A stretch of DNA of 48,160 nt from an uncultured bacterium (GCA_903876465.1 CAIRAF010000065.1:1-48160); one strand, 5' to 3'; positions 7,427 through 15,644 are shown, counted from the first letter of the stretch. Program-made: numbers and translations. Notes: generated by a model from the letters alone, not told the origin.

Positions 7427-9739
7427 ATGTTCCTCAAATCTATTACCAGATTCTTTGCTCTCGCCCCACTGTTCCTTATCCCGTTCTTTCCACTCATAGT
7501 TGCGAATAATTTTTTCTTTCCATTTATCACTGGTAAAGCCTTCTATTTCCGTATTCTTGTTGAGATTGCTTTCCTTTCATGGGTCATACTTGCAGCTCTC
7601 GATGCAAAATACCGCCCAAAGTGGAATTCACTAACTATAGGTGTGACGGTTTTTACTCTTATAGCTCTTGTTGCTGATCTTCTTGGGGTCAATCCTATTC
7701 GCAGTCTCTGGTCAAACTTTGAGCGTATGGAGGGTTGGATAACTATAATTCATCTTTGGATGTTCTATATGGTCACTGTTCACACTTTTGGTGGACAGGG
7801 AATAGACTCAAGTAAAAGGATGTGGCGTCACTGGTTGAATACTTCATTGGTGGTTGCTTTCATTGTTGCTTGTTACGGTTTTGCACAATACATAGGAGTT
7901 TCTCATTGGTTCCAAGCTCATTTACCAGCAATTGCTGCTTGGTTCCACGCCAATTTTCCTATTCATCAAAGTGCGGATCGTGTAGATGCTTCTTTGGGTA
8001 ATGCGGAATATATGGCGGTCTATATGCTTATTAGTGCTGGTTTCGCTATTCACCTCCTTCTTGAATCAAAAGTTCGTCGTGGAGTTGTTGTTGCTCGTGA
8101 AGCAAGTGAAGGCGCTTTCAAATTGATTGTTGATATGTTCAGAGCGATTAATCTCTCAGTACTGGAATGGATATATGGAATATTAGCCGTAGCTTTCTCC
8201 TTCCTCATTTTTGAGACCGGAACTCGTGGAACTACTTTTGGCTTAATCGGAGCAATTATACTTGCACTTATACTGTATGTAATCTTCGCTCCTAAGGAAA
8301 ATAATAAGTCACGTATAGTTTCCGGCAGTGTTCTTATTGCTATCTTTATTTTAGCCGGCATCTTCTGGATCGAACGCGATTCAAAGTTTGTCCAAAATAG
8401 TCCAGCTTTGAGTCGTATTGCAAGTATATCGATGAATGACATTACCACCTCTGGACGTGCATATATTTGGCCTATGGCTATTACTGGCGCTATGCAACGT
8501 CCTGTCCTTGGTTGGGGTCAAGAGAACTTTAACTATATCTTCAACGCCAATTACAATCCGAAAATGTATGGTCAAGAACAATGGTTCGATCGTGCTCACA
8601 GCGTGTATCTTGATTGGTTAATTAATGCTGGTATCGTTGGACTTTTGGCCTATCTCGCACTATATGTACTGTTCCTCATGGCAGTTTGGAAATCAACTCT
8701 AACGATTCTAGAAAAGAGTGCTCTAACAGGACTTCTTGCGGGTTATGCCGCTCACAACTTCTTGGTATTCGATAATTTGGCAAGTTATGTTCTTTTCTTT
8801 GCTCTTCTTGGTTTTGCTGCTTCATTGAAAATGTCTAATAGTAGTAAGGAAATAAAGCCTGTACGAGAAATAACTTCTGACGTTGTTGAGTATGTTGTAG
8901 CGCCAGTAGCTATCATCACCCTTATCTTCGGCATTTATTGGTACAACGTTCGTCCAATTCAAGAAAACACAAGACTTATTAGCGCGCTTCAATCTTGTGG
9001 AGGTAATTCGACACCTGATGCTGATTTGTTTAATAATGCTTTGTCAGTCGGTGCTTATATTGGAGAACAAGAAGCTCGTGAACAGGTCTTGTCATGTGCA
9101 GGACAAGTTATCAACGCTCAACAACTTCCTGGTCCAACCAAGCAAGCTTTCTTTGATTTAGCTACAAATGCTATCAATGATCAGGTTTTACAAACTCCAA
9201 AAGATGCTCGTGTATATACTCTTGGTGGTTCATTCTTCGAGCAAATAGGTTCATTCAGTCAAGCTCTTCCTTTACTTGAAAAAGCTCACCTCCTATCACC
9301 AGCAAAACAGAGTACTGATTTGGCTCTTGGAAATGCATATATAAATCTTGGTAAATTTGATCAGGCTGTAACACTCCTGAAGAATGCATATCTCTCGGAG
9401 ACAACTGATAATGATGCAAAAGTTGAGTACATCGTTGCTCTTATTGTGTCTGGAAATGATGCACAGGCGCAGACGCTCTTCCCAAATGATCCAAACTTCA
9501 ATACAACTGAGGTGGCACAAGCTTATACCATTGCTAAGCAATACCAAAAAGCTATTGATATTTACCAAAGTCTTTTGGGTACAAGTACTGATAATGTTAA
9601 TCTTCAGACAAAAATTGCTCAAACACAGTATGCTGGCGGTCAAGTTTCAGCGGCTATTGCCACTCTTAAACTAATAGAGAAGAATCACCCTGAATATGCT
9701 GGTCAGATTGACGGAGCTATCAAGCAGATACAGAAGTAA
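7427..9739 (+). CDS. O-antigen ligase/polymerase (Wzy_C) membrane protein with C-terminal TPRs
   Basis: 770 residues. The first 500 or so form a polytopic membrane domain of about a dozen helices. It has the Wzy_C/WaaL signature: GRAYIWPMAITGAMQRP, then VLGWGQENFNYIF, and a periplasm-facing loop with RAHSVYLDWLINAGIVG, which carries the conserved Arg and His. After a final helix (VAPVAIITLIFGIYWY) the tail is soluble and alpha-helical with at least three TPR-like units (LGGSFFEQIGSFSQALPLLE, LGNAYINLGKFDQAVTLLK, YTIAKQYQKAIDIYQSLL). Predicted to polymerise or ligate the glycan moved by the flippase. It is divergent from the gmd cluster and probably functions with it. A paralogue is at 37014. 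Ligase versus polymerase cannot be decided from sequence. Confidence 0.85.
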   Translation: MFLKSITRFFALAPLFLIPFFPLIVANNFFFPFITGKAFYFRILVEIAFLSWVILAALDAKYRPKWNSLTIGVTVFTLIALVADLLGVNPIRSLWSNFERMEGWITIIHLWMFYMVTVHTFGGQGIDSSKRMWRHWLNTSLVVAFIVACYGFAQYIGVSHWFQAHLPAIAAWFHANFPIHQSADRVDASLGNAEYMAVYMLISAGFAIHLLLESKVRRGVVVAREASEGAFKLIVDMFRAINLSVLEWIYGILAVAFSFLIFETGTRGTTFGLIGAIILALILYVIFAPKENNKSRIVSGSVLIAIFILAGIFWIERDSKFVQNSPALSRIASISMNDITTSGRAYIWPMAITGAMQRPVLGWGQENFNYIFNANYNPKMYGQEQWFDRAHSVYLDWLINAGIVGLLAYLALYVLFLMAVWKSTLTILEKSALTGLLAGYAAHNFLVFDNLASYVLFFALLGFAASLKMSNSSKEIKPVREITSDVVEYVVAPVAIITLIFGIYWYNVRPIQENTRLISALQSCGGNSTPDADLFNNALSVGAYIGEQEAREQVLSCAGQVINAQQLPGPTKQAFFDLATNAINDQVLQTPKDARVYTLGGSFFEQIGSFSQALPLLEKAHLLSPAKQSTDLALGNAYINLGKFDQAVTLLKNAYLSETTDNDAKVEYIVALIVSGNDAQAQTLFPNDPNFNTTEVAQAYTIAKQYQKAIDIYQSLLGTSTDNVNLQTKIAQTQYAGGQVSAAIATLKLIEKNHPEYAGQIDGAIKQIQK

Positions 9740-9744
9740 GGTAT

Positions 9745-9774
9745 TTGCGTGTCAAAAAGCAGTCGTGTTATGAT
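9745..9774 (+). promoter_or_regulatory. Candidate promoter for a short transcript between ligase gene and murB
   Basis: TTGCGT (9745-9750), 18 nt, TATGAT (9769-9774), beginning 5 nt after the ligase stop codon. A terminator-like hairpin lies 44 nt downstream, so a short RNA of about 65-70 nt would result. Confidence 0.4.
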
Positions 9775-9780
9775 TGTGCT

Positions 9781-9848
9781 GTGAGTACCCTAGGTGGGCA
9801 CTCTCCAATAAATGTCTCGCAAAGTGCTGCCCTCGGCAGCCTTTTGCG
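9781..9848 (+). ncRNA. Possible small RNA between two tandem promoters (unrecognised)
   Basis: Bounded by the candidate promoter at 9745-9774 and the hairpin at 9818-9848. A first stem GAGTACCC/GGGCACTC (9783-9798, one mismatch, 5-nt loop) precedes the terminator stem. No open reading frame of convincing size is present. It does not match 4.5S, 6S, tmRNA or a riboswitch that I can recognise. Confidence 0.25.
9818..9848 (+). terminator. Strong hairpin with U-rich 3' arm, likely terminator
   Basis: 14-nt arms 9818-9831 and 9835-9848 around a CTC loop. The inner GCTGCC/GGCAGC helix is perfect, followed by CTTTTGCG pairing back to CGCAAAG with one mismatch. The T-run sits in the 3' arm. It would end transcription from the ligase gene or from the short transcript. 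Confidence 0.6.
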
Positions 9849-9873
9849 TTATCGGGCGCGAGTACGTTATACT
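9844..9873 (+). promoter_or_regulatory. Candidate murB promoter
   Basis: TTGCGT (9844-9849), 18 nt, TATACT (9868-9873). The -35 hexamer is identical to that of the promoter 99 nt upstream and overlaps the terminator arm. The predicted RNA start is near 9880, giving a murB leader of about 95 nt. Confidence 0.5.
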
Positions 9874-9891
9874 AGAACACAGATTGCACCA

Positions 9892-9964
9892 AATGACGGC
9901 GAGCGGCTGTACTCACATTATATTTAGACATATTATTTGGAGCTCACACCCGCTCGCCATCATT
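9892..9964 (+). promoter_or_regulatory. Long hairpin in the predicted murB 5' leader
   Basis: 19-nt arms at 9892-9910 and 9946-9964 (AATGACGGCGAGCGGCTGT against the reverse complement of the right arm) match at 17 positions, with a 35-nt loop. The hairpin ends 10 nt before the murB ATG and fills most of the leader. No Shine-Dalgarno sequence is visible between it and the ATG. Confidence 0.45.
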
Positions 9965-9974
9965 CGGTACAAAT

Positions 9975-11030
9975 ATGAAGATTCAAGAAAACATACCACT
10001 CGCCTCATACACGACATTCAAGATTGGCGGCCCAGCCCGTTTTTTTTGTATTGTCACAAGTGTTGACGAAGTTAAGTCAGCAGTTATTTTTGCTAAAGAA
10101 AATAGTGTGCCATTTTTCGTTCTTGGAGGGGGTTCAAATTTACTTGTTTCAGATACAGGATTTCCGGGTTTAGTGATTAAAGTTGAAATTAAGGGAATTG
10201 AAATTAAAGAAGTTGGAAATAATGAAAATGAAATTATTAGAGTTGGAGCAGGGGAAATGTGGGATGATTTGGTTGAATACACGGTGAAGAACGGTTGGAA
10301 TGGTTTGGAAAATCTATCGGCTATTCCGGGAACTGTTGGCGCTGCGCCTGTTCAGAATATTGGCGCATATGGCACTGAAGTGGGATATTTTATTTCTGTA
10401 GTTAATGTATTTGATACAAAAGAGATGAAGGAGGTCACTATGCTTCCAAGAGATTGCCATTTTGGTTACAGGAATAGTACTTTTAAACATGAAAAAGGAC
10501 GTTATGTTATTACGAGTGTTGATTTTAAATTAAATAAAGACGGCAAAGTTAGTATTGAATACAGAGATCTGAAAGAGTATTTCAGCAAAGTTTCCACCGA
10601 CAGAGGAAATGGAGAAGTGACTCCTTCACAAGTTCGTGAAGCTGTTATTGATATTCGTTGGAATAAATTACCTGATTGGAATAAATGGGGGACTGCCGGT
10701 TCATTTTTCAAAAACCCTGTTATCTCAAAAGAAAAATTTGATGAATTGAAAACAAAATACCCGGCACTTCCTGGTTTTCCTGAAATTTCAATTGGAGGCA
10801 AATCTGATGGTCAGATGAAAATTCCTCTTGGTTGGATACTTGATAATGTTTGCAAAGCCAAAGGTGTGACGAGTGGTGGTGTTGGTACTTATAAGAATCA
10901 GGCGCTCGTTATTGTTACTAAGTCAGGAGCTACTGCTAAAGAGGTTGTGGACTTTACTCAAGGATTAATGAAGCAGGTGAAGGAAGCGACAGGTATTACT
11001 GTTGAGGCTGAGGTTGAGTGGGTCAATTAG
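9975..11030 (+). CDS. murB: UDP-N-acetylenolpyruvoylglucosamine reductase
   Basis: FAD enzyme reducing the enolpyruvyl ether to UDP-MurNAc in peptidoglycan precursor synthesis. FAD_binding_4 motifs are clear: TTFKIGGPARFF near the N-terminus, VLGGGSNLLVSD (about residues 50-61), and a GLENLSAIPGTVGAAPVQNI stretch followed by GAYGTEV. The substrate-side GYRNSTFKHEKG carries the conserved Tyr/Arg/Ser group. The MurB_C part contains GTAGSFFKNP and IPLGWILD, and GVGTYKNQALVIV holds the last active-site region. 351 residues is usual for the longer MurB class. It starts directly after a structured leader, and the stop codon TAG lies inside a perfect 8-bp hairpin. It shows that this cell builds at least part of its own murein. 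Confidence 0.95.
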   Translation: MKIQENIPLASYTTFKIGGPARFFCIVTSVDEVKSAVIFAKENSVPFFVLGGGSNLLVSDTGFPGLVIKVEIKGIEIKEVGNNENEIIRVGAGEMWDDLVEYTVKNGWNGLENLSAIPGTVGAAPVQNIGAYGTEVGYFISVVNVFDTKEMKEVTMLPRDCHFGYRNSTFKHEKGRYVITSVDFKLNKDGKVSIEYRDLKEYFSKVSTDRGNGEVTPSQVREAVIDIRWNKLPDWNKWGTAGSFFKNPVISKEKFDELKTKYPALPGFPEISIGGKSDGQMKIPLGWILDNVCKAKGVTSGGVGTYKNQALVIVTKSGATAKEVVDFTQGLMKQVKEATGITVEAEVEWVN

Positions 11031-11053
11031 CAAATTGACCTACTGGGTCAATT
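11021..11053 (+). repeat. Three alternating GGTCAATT/AATTGACC segments at the murB stop
   Basis: GGTCAATT (11021-11028), AATTGACC (11033-11040) and GGTCAATT (11046-11053). The middle segment can pair with either neighbour. The murB stop TAG (11028-11030) sits in the first loop. There is no downstream U-run, so it is not an ordinary terminator. Confidence 0.5.
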
Positions 11054-11133
11054 AGGGTATGGTCCGCGAGAACGATTGGGAAAGTTGAAGTATTTCCAAA
11101 TTTGTTTGAGGGGGAGGGGAGACTTGTCTCTCA

Positions 11134-11233
11134 AAAGATGATGGATGAAACAAAATCGTCCATGGCTTAAAATATGGATGGACGAAAAATTTCCGTCCAA
11201 GCGAATTTTGGAACATGTGCCCTGGGTCAGCCA
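11134..11233 (+). repeat. Structured element copy A, upstream of secA
   Basis: Contains four alternating segments: GGATGA (11143-11148), TCGTCCAT (11156-11163), ATGGACGA (11178-11185) and CGTCC (11194-11198). Segments 1:2 and 3:4 form two small hairpins, or 2:3 form one 8-bp hairpin. A gap-free alignment with the copy after secA (13890-13989) spans about 95 nt. The rest of 11054-11326 holds only this element, a GC hairpin with T-run, and no convincing gene. Confidence 0.55.
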
Positions 11234-11263
11234 ACATTTTTTTAACGTTGACATTTCCACATA

Positions 11264-11294
11264 CCCCCTTCGCTTCGGCGGCGCGGGTTTTTTT
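11264..11294 (+). terminator. Imperfect GC hairpin followed by seven T, before secA
   Basis: C-run and TTCGC pairing through a TTCG loop with GCGGCGCGGG, with mismatches, then T7 (11288-11294). It follows element A by about 30 nt and precedes the secA start by 32 nt. It could terminate or attenuate transcription entering secA. Confidence 0.4.
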
Positions 11295-11326
11295 CTTACT
11301 CCAAATGTGTTAAAGTGCCTGTTACT

Positions 11327-13882
11327 ATGTCTATTTTCAGTAAAATATTCAGTAATACCCATACCGCTAGTACCAAGAAATTTGAGCCTATAGTAGGCCA
11401 GATCAATGCTTTGGAGCAGGCGACGCAGAAACTATCTGACGCAGAACTTAAAGACAAAACAGCTGGCTTCAAAGCTCGCCTAACTGGTAAAACTATTGAG
11501 GAAGAAAAGAAAATTCTTGATGAGATACTTCCTGAAGCATTTGCTTTGGTTCGTGAAGCTAGTCGACGCACCCTTGGCCAGCGTCATTTTGACGTACAGC
11601 TTATTGGTGGAATGGTCCTCAATTCTGGTGGTATTGCCGAGATGCGTACTGGTGAAGGAAAGACGCTTGTCGCCACACTCCCAGCTTACCTAAATGCGCT
11701 CACTGGTCGTGGTGTGCACGTTGTTACTGTGAATGATTATCTTTCACGACGTGATGCGGCATGGATGGGTCAAATCTATGATGCACTAGGACTCACTGTT
11801 GCCGTCATCAATCATGAGAGTTCATTCCAATATGACAAGACTCATGGCACCAAAGAAGAAGATGAGACTGAAGACAAACTCGGATCTTTCAAGGTTGTGC
11901 ATGAATTCTTGCGTCCTGTCACACGCCGTGAGGCTTACAATGCTGACATCACCTATGGTACGAACAATGAATTTGGTTTCGACTATCTCCGCGACAATCT
12001 CGAATACGATGCTGCCAAACTCCGCCAACGCGAGCCAAACTACGTTGTAGTGGATGAGATCGACTCTATTCTCATAGATGAAGCACGTACACCACTTATT
12101 ATTTCTGCACCAACTCGTGACGCTGAAAGTGTTTATAAACAATTTTCTTCACTTACTTCTTCATATAAAAAGGATGAGGATTATACTGTTGATGAAAAGA
12201 AAAAAGCCATTTCACTTCTAGCGCCTGGTATAGAGAAAGCCGAGAAATCTTTAGGAATAAACAATCTATATACTGATGCAGGTATCAAGTTTGTTCATCA
12301 TCTTGAGACTGCTGTTCGAGCCAAGGCTCTGTACCAGAAAGATGTTGACTATGTTGTAAAGAATAATGAAATCATCATTGTTGATACATTTACTGGTCGT
12401 CTCCAGCCAGGACGTCGTTGGTCAGAAGGTTTGCATCAGGCTATTGAAGCTAAGGAGGGTGTTGCTATTCAACAAGAGTCTCGCACTTATGCTTCTATCA
12501 CTTTCCAAAACTTTTTCCGCATGTACAAGAAACTTTCTGGTATGACAGGTACAGCCACTACTTCGAGCGAAGAATTTTATAAAGTTTACGGACTTAATGT
12601 CTATCAGGTACCTACAAATAAGGATGCTGTACGTCTAGACAAACAAGATCAGATTTTCCAGACAGAAGTTGGTAAATACAAAGCCATTGCTCGTACTGTC
12701 AAAGAACTCCATAGTAAAGGTCAGCCAGTTTTGATTGGTACAGTTTCTATTGAAAAGAATGAATTACTTTCACAGTTTTTGAAAGGTGAAGGTGTGCCTC
12801 ATGAGATGTTGAATGCCAAGAATCACGAACGTGAAGGTGAGATCATAGCTCAAGCAGGCAAGCCAGGGGCAGTTACTATCGCTACGAACATGGCGGGCCG
12901 TGGTGTTGATATCAAGCTCGGTGGTAATCCAAATACGCCGGAAACTTACGAACAGATCAAGAACGCTGGTGGTCTTTTCGTTCTTGGTACTGAACGTCAT
13001 GAAGCTCGTCGTATCGATGATCAGCTTCGAGGTCGCGCAGGACGTCAAGGTGACCCAGGTGCTACGCAATTCTTTGTTTCTATGGAGGATTCACTTATGC
13101 GTGTCTTTGCTAGTGACACCATGAAATCAATGATGGGCAAATTGGGTGTAAAAGAAGATGAACCTATTCAGCATGGAATTATCTCGAAATCTCTTGAAAG
13201 TGCCCAAAAGAAAATTGAAGGATTTAACTTTGATTCACGTAAGCACGTTCTTGAATTCGATGATGTTATCAATAGTCAGAGAACAAGTATTTATGGAAAG
13301 CGACGTAAGCTTCTCCTTGGTTCTGTCGATGATGTTGAAAAGGAGTTAAATGATATTGTTGGCGTCATTGTTGATCCAGAAGATAAGACAAAAGAAGTTA
13401 TTGAAAAGAAAATAGCTGAATTTGGTCGTGACGCTTTCTTAAATGCCGTTCGCATCGTTCTTTTGCAGACTATTGATATGTATTGGGTTGAGCACTTAGA
13501 GGTCATGGATTATACCCGTTCAAGTGTAAATCTCCGAGCTTATGGTCAGCGTGACCCATTGATTGAGTATAAGAAGGAGGGTCTACGACTTTTCCGTGAA
13601 ATGAATGAAGCGATTCGTGGTCAGTTTATTCGTATTTTGCCAAATATTGTGCCGGTTAATTCTGCACAAGGCGGTTCAAATAATGGAAGTGTTCAGATAA
13701 AGGGAATAAAGGATGCTGAATTCAAGGAAATCAAAGATAATGCTCAAATAATCGGCGCGGGTGATGGCTCAAGTAAAGGAAGTAATTCTGCAGTAAAGAG
13801 TGCTCCAGAAGTTGGTAGGAATGATCCATGTCCTTGTGGTTCAGGTAAGAAATATAAAAAGTGTCACGGGGTTGGGAAGTAG
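11327..13882 (+). CDS. secA: Preprotein translocase ATPase SecA
   Basis: Motor of Sec export, acting at the membrane with SecYEG. From the preferred ATG it has 851 residues. Seen in order: Walker A region MRTGEGKTLVATLPAY, VNDYLSRRDAAWM, FDYLRDNL, DEAD-type VVVDEIDSILIDEARTPLII, the preprotein cross-linking domain, FFRMYKKLSGMTGTA, TNMAGRGVDIKLGG and RIDDQLRGRAGRQGDPG in the second RecA-like domain. The C-terminal zinc finger GRNDPCPCGSGKKYKKCHG (SEC-C) is intact. A charged insertion around KEEDETEDKL extends the first nucleotide-binding domain. The frame also has a GTG at 11315, but ATG 11327 gives the usual MSIFSKIF beginning. It is flanked by two copies of a hairpin element. Confidence 0.97.
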   Translation: MSIFSKIFSNTHTASTKKFEPIVGQINALEQATQKLSDAELKDKTAGFKARLTGKTIEEEKKILDEILPEAFALVREASRRTLGQRHFDVQLIGGMVLNSGGIAEMRTGEGKTLVATLPAYLNALTGRGVHVVTVNDYLSRRDAAWMGQIYDALGLTVAVINHESSFQYDKTHGTKEEDETEDKLGSFKVVHEFLRPVTRREAYNADITYGTNNEFGFDYLRDNLEYDAAKLRQREPNYVVVDEIDSILIDEARTPLIISAPTRDAESVYKQFSSLTSSYKKDEDYTVDEKKKAISLLAPGIEKAEKSLGINNLYTDAGIKFVHHLETAVRAKALYQKDVDYVVKNNEIIIVDTFTGRLQPGRRWSEGLHQAIEAKEGVAIQQESRTYASITFQNFFRMYKKLSGMTGTATTSSEEFYKVYGLNVYQVPTNKDAVRLDKQDQIFQTEVGKYKAIARTVKELHSKGQPVLIGTVSIEKNELLSQFLKGEGVPHEMLNAKNHEREGEIIAQAGKPGAVTIATNMAGRGVDIKLGGNPNTPETYEQIKNAGGLFVLGTERHEARRIDDQLRGRAGRQGDPGATQFFVSMEDSLMRVFASDTMKSMMGKLGVKEDEPIQHGIISKSLESAQKKIEGFNFDSRKHVLEFDDVINSQRTSIYGKRRKLLLGSVDDVEKELNDIVGVIVDPEDKTKEVIEKKIAEFGRDAFLNAVRIVLLQTIDMYWVEHLEVMDYTRSSVNLRAYGQRDPLIEYKKEGLRLFREMNEAIRGQFIRILPNIVPVNSAQGGSNNGSVQIKGIKDAEFKEIKDNAQIIGAGDGSSKGSNSAVKSAPEVGRNDPCPCGSGKKYKKCHGVGK

Positions 13883-13889
13883 TATCCTG

Positions 13890-13989
13890 AATTTGAGTTG
13901 GACGAACTAAAATCGTCCATGGCTCAAAATAAGGGTGGACGAAAAAAGTTCGTCGATGTTATTTTGGAGGAAAGGTACCCGGGTCCATA
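13890..13989 (+). repeat. Structured element copy B, immediately after secA
   Basis: Segments GGACGA (13900-13905), TCGTCCAT (13913-13920), GTGGACGA (13935-13942) and TTCGTC (13949-13954), each in the same relative place as in copy A. Differences in the arms preserve pairing: the T-G pair of copy A is C-G here, and a T-A becomes T-G. The element fills the gap between the secA stop and the zinc-ribbon gene. Confidence 0.55.
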
Positions 13990-14000
13990 AATATATTTTA

Positions 14001-14192
14001 ATGAAAAATAAGTCAGCTAATCCAGTTAAAGGAACTCTTTCTGTTGAGCATCTTCATCATTTTCGATGTGGTTCATGTGACAAATGGTGGTCCATTGGCG
14101 ATACATCAATAGTTTTACCAGGAAAGAATTCTGCAACAAATAAAGAGTGGTTTTGCCCGTGGTGTGGCAAGAAGAATGTTTTTGCAAAATAA
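14001..14192 (+). CDS. Zinc-ribbon microprotein of unknown function
   Basis: 63 residues from the ATG at 14001. Two CxxC knuckles are visible, FRCGSCDKWW and WFCPWCGKK, 28 residues apart, so a zinc ribbon with aromatic residues is likely. Its TAA stop is followed after one base by the ATG of the Nudix gene, implying co-translation. The frame is open further upstream to a GTG at 13935, but that would run through the repeat element, so the inner ATG is preferred. No enzymatic residues are seen. It could bind RNA, DNA or a protein partner; no function is claimed. Confidence 0.75.
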   Translation: MKNKSANPVKGTLSVEHLHHFRCGSCDKWWSIGDTSIVLPGKNSATNKEWFCPWCGKKNVFAK

Positions 14193-14193
14193 T

Positions 14194-14616
14194 ATGAGAA
14201 ATAGAGCTACGGCAATAATTATAAAAGATGAAAAAATTCTTCTTTTTAGAAGGATTAAGAAAGGTCTGGAGTATTTTATATTTCCAGGTGGTGGTGTGGA
14301 AGAAAATGAGACCACAGAAGAAGCGTTAAAGAGAGAGGTCGGAGAAGAGCTTAGTTTAGAGATTTCAAAATGGAAGCATCTTTTTGACATGGAAGTTAAT
14401 GTACCACCGGTATTTTTGGGACATGCTCATCAGAAGTATTTTTTGTACTTAATTGAAGAATACACTGGCACACCTGAAATTGGTGGACCAGAAAAAGAAG
14501 CGAATCGTGAGGATAATCAGTTTCATCTTGTCTGGATCCCGATAATCAATCTTAGCAAGATGGATAATTTATATCCGAAAGAGATAATCTCAAAGTTGAA
14601 TAAACATCACAAATAG
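14194..14616 (+). CDS. Nudix hydrolase
   Basis: 140 residues from ATG 14194, one base after the zinc-ribbon stop. A full Nudix box is present: FIFPGGGVEENETTEEALKR followed by EVGEEL fits GX5EX7REUXEEXGU without exception. The N-terminal strand RATAIIIKDEKILLFRRIKK and the late HLVWIPI strand fit the fold. It hydrolyses a nucleoside diphosphate linked to another group; the substrate cannot be told from sequence. Unlike the Nudix protein at 5805, it has the classical catalytic helix, so it is probably a house-cleaning enzyme rather than a GDP-sugar hydrolase. Confidence 0.85.
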   Translation: MRNRATAIIIKDEKILLFRRIKKGLEYFIFPGGGVEENETTEEALKREVGEELSLEISKWKHLFDMEVNVPPVFLGHAHQKYFLYLIEEYTGTPEIGGPEKEANREDNQFHLVWIPIINLSKMDNLYPKEIISKLNKHHK

Positions 14617-14633
14617 CGTAGTATGGCAACACT

Positions 14634-15644
14634 ATGGCTTTTATCGATGAAATACAATTCCATGCCAAGGCTGGTAACGGTGGCGACGGTGTCGTCAGAT
14701 GGCGCCATGAGCGTGGCAAAGAGTTTTCTGGCGCAGCTGGAGGCAATGGAGGCGCTGGAGGAGATGTTTATGTTCGCGCTGTTCGCGACATCAATATTCT
14801 TGCACGTCACAAGGTAGTAAAAGAATTCAAGGCACGTAGCGGTGAAGCTGGCCAAAACTGGAGCCGTCAGGGCAAATTCGGTGAGGATTTCTATATTGAA
14901 TTGCCAATTGGCTCTGTTGTTAAAAACCTACAAACAGACCGTATAGTTGAACTTATTGAAGATGGTCAGGTTTCCAAGATACTCCACGGTGGTCGTGGCG
15001 GTGTTGGTAATGAGCACTTCAAAGCCTCAACGAACGTTACTCCAATGCAATCAACACCTGGAATGCCTGGTGAAGAGGCTGATTTCACTGTTGAACTAGA
15101 TCTTATTGCTGACGCTGGTCTTATTGGTCTGCCAAATGCAGGGAAGTCGAGCCTCCTCAACGCTATCACTCATGCCAATGCAAAGGTTGCTAGTTATGCC
15201 TTTACTACACTCGATCCTAACCTCGGCGCTCTCCCAGGTGGTTATATTCTCGCTGATATCCCAGGACTTATAGAAGGTGCATCAGAAGGTAAAGGCCTCG
15301 GTCATAAGTTTTTGAAGCATGTTAAGCGTACCAAGATCCTTTTGCACCTCATTTCACTAGAAAACACTGCTCTTGTTGGCACCTATAAGACCGTTAGAAA
15401 GGAATTGGAGAAGTTTGGTCACGGTCTATCAGATAAGAAAGAAATCATTATCCTCAGTAAAACTGACACCGTTACTGGCACACCTATTCAAATTAAGAAG
15501 AAAATTGCCGCAGCTCGTACAGCCCTCAAGAAATATAATAAGAATATCCTTGAAGTTTCGATACTTGACGATGCTTCACTCAAGAAGCTTACTGATCAAG
15601 TTACTGTTTTATTGCAAAAAGATAAAGTTGAGAAAGAAAATTAG
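14634..15644 (+). CDS. obgE: GTPase Obg (CgtA), ribosome assembly
   Basis: 336 residues. The N-terminal Obg domain is glycine-rich (AKAGNGGDGVVRWRHERG, GGNGGAGGDVYV, GGRGGVGNEHF). The G domain follows with G1 GLPNAGKSS, G2 around YAFTTLDPNLG, G3 DIPGLIEGA and G4-like LSKTD. No C-terminal OCT domain is present, common in minimal versions. Obg acts on 50S maturation and stress responses. A TAGTAT box 9 nt before the ATG may be a leaderless promoter. The 3' end overlaps gatB by 4 nt tail to tail with no visible terminator between them. Confidence 0.96.
   Translation: MAFIDEIQFHAKAGNGGDGVVRWRHERGKEFSGAAGGNGGAGGDVYVRAVRDINILARHKVVKEFKARSGEAGQNWSRQGKFGEDFYIELPIGSVVKNLQTDRIVELIEDGQVSKILHGGRGGVGNEHFKASTNVTPMQSTPGMPGEEADFTVELDLIADAGLIGLPNAGKSSLLNAITHANAKVASYAFTTLDPNLGALPGGYILADIPGLIEGASEGKGLGHKFLKHVKRTKILLHLISLENTALVGTYKTVRKELEKFGHGLSDKKEIIILSKTDTVTGTPIQIKKKIAAARTALKKYNKNILEVSILDDASLKKLTDQVTVLLQKDKVEKEN

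Noticed and set aside
9812..10066. 84-codon ORF over the murB start
   Set aside because: Out of frame with murB, covers the leader hairpin and has no protein-like features.
11134..11233. T-box-like leader before secA
   Set aside because: The conserved TGGNACCGCG T-box sequence and specifier stem are missing, and secA is not an amino-acid gene.
11145..11393. 82-codon ORF crossing the secA start, with NRPWLKIWMDEK similar to a frame in the downstream element
   Set aside because: The similarity follows from the duplicated DNA element. The copy after secA has stops in that frame, and the ORF overlaps the true secA start in another frame.
13883..13990. In-frame 35-codon extension of secA beyond its TAG stop (possible readthrough)
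   Set aside because: The stretch coincides with hairpin element B. In copy A the same phase has a stop after MDETKSSMA, and SecA already ends with a complete SEC-C zinc finger. Conservation is at the nucleotide and pairing level, not protein.
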